NCBI GenBank assembly: GCA_017441585.1
Contig: JAFRWW010000033.1
Location: 1-64,000 of the forward strand
Source: Lachnospiraceae bacterium
Lineage (GTDB): Bacteria > Bacillota > Clostridia > Lachnospirales > Lachnospiraceae
Length of the DNA: 64,000 nt
Direction of reading: 5' to 3'
Numbering within the stretch: the stretch's first letter is position 1; every line of letters begins with the position of its first letter. The notes beneath the pieces were generated by a model. It had not been told where the DNA came from and searched no databases. It worked only from the letters and a program-made list of their open reading frames with translations. This document shows positions 60,880 through 64,000 of the stretch, in pieces. Both the position numbers and the translations under genes were made by a program.

Positions 60880-62363
60880 TGGGAAAGACCACAGGATTTC
60901 TGGAATATGAAAGAGTAGAAGGAAAAGTCAGAAGTGAGGAAGAAAGAGTAAAGGACTTTAAGGAATTTCATGCATCCCTTCCCCTGGCAGAGCAGCAAAA
61001 GCAGGCAGCCAGATGTATGGACTGCGGCATACCTTTCTGCCAGGCGGGAGTCATGATCTCCAATATGATGTCGGGGTGCCCCCTGCATAATCTGGTGCCC
61101 GAGGTGAACGACCTGGTGTACCGCGGAAGACTGGCCGAGGCTTATAGGCGCCTTAGCGTGACTCACAGTTTCCCCGAGTTTACCTCACGTGTGTGTCCCG
61201 CCCTTTGTGAGGCGGCCTGCACCTGCGGCCTTCACGATAAGGCTGTATGCACCAAGGAAAACGAGCGCACCGTGATCGAATACGCATACGAGCACGGCCT
61301 GGTAAAGGAAGAGGCTCCGGCGGTAAGGACGGGCAAAAAGGTGGCTGTCATAGGAAGCGGCCCCTCCGGTCTTGCGGCGGCACAGCTTCTTAATTCCAGA
61401 GGCCATGAGGTGACCGTATATGAAAGAAGGGATCGCATAGGCGGACTTTTACGCTATGGCATACCCAACATGAAGCTTGACAAATCCCTCATCGACAGAA
61501 GGATAAAGCTGATGGAAGAGGGCGGCATAAAATTTGTGACCAACGCCGATGTGGGAAAAAATATTAAGGCGGCCGATCTGATGAAGGAAAACGACGCCGT
61601 GATCCTGACCTGCGGCGCTTCAAATCCCAGAGACATAAACGCTCCGGGGCGCGATGCCAAGGGCATAAGATTCGCAGTGGATTTCCTATCAGAAGTTACC
61701 AAGAGACTTCTGGACAGTGATTTTAAAAAGGTTCCCACGGATCTGGCCAAGGACAAGGACGTGATCGTAATAGGCGGCGGCGATACCGGAAATGACTGCG
61801 TGGGCAGCTGCATCCGCCTGGGTGCAAAGAGCGTGACACAGCTGGAGATGATGCCCGAGCCCTGTGCCAACAGACGTGATAACAACCCCTGGCCCGAATG
61901 GCCCAGGATCCTAAAGGTGGATTACGGTCAGGAGGAGGCTATCTGGAAATTCGGCCACGATCCCAGAGTCTATCAGACTACGGTAAAGGAATTCATAAAG
62001 GATAAGACGGGCGATCTCAAGGAAGTGGTGCTGGTGTCACTCAAGCCTCAGAAAGATGAAAAGACCGGCAGGGTGAACATGGTCCCCGTGGAGGGCAGCG
62101 AGAAAAAGGTTCCCGCCCAGCTGGTGCTCATAGCAGCGGGCTTTCTGGGAAGCGAAAAATATGTGACCGAGGCCTTTGGCGTGGAAGTGGACGGACGCAC
62201 CAATGTAAAGACGGATGCAGGAGATTACAGGACTTCGATCAAAAAAGTATATGCCGCGGGAGATGTGCACATCGGCCAGTCCCTAGTGGTCAGAGCCATA
62301 AGCGAGGGCAGAAAAGTGGCGGCAGCCGTGGACGAAGATCTGATGGGATACACGAACCTGTGA
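60879..62363 (+). CDS. gltD: Glutamate synthase small subunit (NADPH)
   Basis: This 494-residue flavoprotein has N-terminal iron-sulfur cysteines ([37 protein letters not shown]), an FAD fold ([48 protein letters not shown]) and an NADPH fold ([26 protein letters not shown]), and ends with [32 protein letters not shown]. It feeds NADPH electrons to GltB. The start ATG overlaps the gltB stop (TAATG). The usual length is 450-495 residues. Confidence 0.97.
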   Translation: MGKTTGFLEYERVEGKVRSEEERVKDFKEFHASLPLAEQQKQAARCMDCGIPFCQAGVMISNMMSGCPLHNLVPEVNDLVYRGRLAEAYRRLSVTHSFPEFTSRVCPALCEAACTCGLHDKAVCTKENERTVIEYAYEHGLVKEEAPAVRTGKKVAVIGSGPSGLAAAQLLNSRGHEVTVYERRDRIGGLLRYGIPNMKLDKSLIDRRIKLMEEGGIKFVTNADVGKNIKAADLMKENDAVILTCGASNPRDINAPGRDAKGIRFAVDFLSEVTKRLLDSDFKKVPTDLAKDKDVIVIGGGDTGNDCVGSCIRLGAKSVTQLEMMPEPCANRRDNNPWPEWPRILKVDYGQEEAIWKFGHDPRVYQTTVKEFIKDKTGDLKEVVLVSLKPQKDEKTGRVNMVPVEGSEKKVPAQLVLIAAGFLGSEKYVTEAFGVEVDGRTNVKTDAGDYRTSIKKVYAAGDVHIGQSLVVRAISEGRKVAAAVDEDLMGYTNL

Positions 62364-62416
62364 TAAGTCCGTAAAGAGATTTTAAGGCAGATTTTTATAA
62401 ATTTAATAAAAAAGGC

Positions 62417-63894
<1,478 letters not shown>

Positions 63895-63902
63895 AAAAAT
63901 TA

Positions 63903-63931
63903 TTGACAAAGGCCGGACACATCTGTATAAT
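63903..63931 (+). promoter_or_regulatory. Strong promoter for a gene at the window edge
   Basis: TTGACA (63903-63908), 17 bases, TATAAT (63926-63931): consensus in both boxes. It begins nine bases after the gdhA stop; no terminator was seen between them. Confidence 0.75.
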
Positions 63932-63965
63932 CGTTTGGGTATGGTTATTAGTTGCGAGGTAGATT

Positions 63966-64000
63966 ATGCGCGATGTCATTGACCTGACGCGGCTGTGTCA
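63966..64000 (+). CDS. Start of an unidentified gene, cut by the window
   Basis: GAGGTAG precedes ATG 63966 by five bases and the frame (MRDVIDLTRLC...) is open to the end of the window. The promoter at 63903 fits. Eleven residues are too few to identify a family. Confidence 0.45.
   Translation, partial: MRDVIDLTRLC

Noticed and set aside
63905..63913. GACAAAGGC after gdhA, as in the ANTAR-type leaders
   Set aside because: No complementary arms surround it and it overlaps a consensus -35 box, so the match is chance.

Overview
The window looks like a chromosomal segment of an anaerobic Firmicute of the Lachnospiraceae type (Butyrivibrio/Pseudobutyrivibrio-like). I base this on gene content (type III glutamine synthetase, GH94 cellobiose phosphorylase, CoaX-type pantothenate kinase next to an ECF transporter, a YjfB-type small protein, TupA-type ATP-grasp), strong AGGAGG ribosome sites and TTGACA/TATAAT promoters. 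The genus is inference.

Layout. 1-7.6 kb: end of a DUF4143 ATPase, an acyltransferase-like membrane protein, a secreted SH3/NlpC-P60 hydrolase, an unusual hydrolase with an ATPase-like N-terminus, and a sugar-receptor/GGDEF protein. 7.6-14.8 kb: tRNA-Arg, a sodium/solute symporter, YjfB, a coenzyme A block (ECF S component, coaX, coaBC with a long acidic tail) and a histidine kinase. 15-22.7 kb: fructokinase plus an AGE-family sugar isomerase, a heavy-metal efflux operon (HMA chaperone, P1B ATPase, ArsR) with a readable promoter/operator, and phosphoesterase/rdgB/rRNA methyltransferase. 23-28 kb: cellobiose phosphorylase, gltX, a TupA ATP-grasp. 28.2-35.7 kb: a compact operon of amino acid permease, STAS-condensation fusion, A-PCP-C NRPS and MATE exporter, which looks like a small peptide or amino acid conjugate pathway with an anti-sigma-antagonist-type module built into an enzyme. 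35.7-37.3 kb: acyl-CoA carboxyltransferase.

37.4-43.0 kb is an eroded prophage or integrative element in the 3' end of tRNA-Leu(CAG). It is bounded by a perfect 29-bp direct repeat and held together by deletion scars: head-on integrase/helicase fragments, a beheaded hicA beside an intact hicB, one ORF joining a phage primase to a MuF-type head protein with a CdiA-like C-terminal toxin domain, candidate immunity genes, and terminase and endolysin stumps.

43-50.6 kb holds housekeeping and unknown genes (RimK-like ligase, UvrD-like helicase, SPFH/zinc-ribbon protein, Cof phosphatase, surE, membrane HELSH protein). 50.6-64 kb is a nitrogen island, all on the plus strand: glnA (GSIII), an Amt fused to a PII domain, purF, gltB, gltD, gdhA. 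glnA and gdhA have a near-identical leader: a sigma-A-like promoter, a small hairpin with hexaloop AAAGGC, and an overlapping intrinsic terminator. amt has a related leader. This is the arrangement expected of ANTAR-protein antitermination and would let nitrogen status control ammonium uptake and the GS/GOGAT and GDH routes together.

A dispersed palindromic repeat family (type GTCATYCTGAG...GAAGRATCTT) occupies many intergenic gaps, including two MITE-like copies with terminal inverted repeats. No CRISPR array, rRNA or replication origin was seen.
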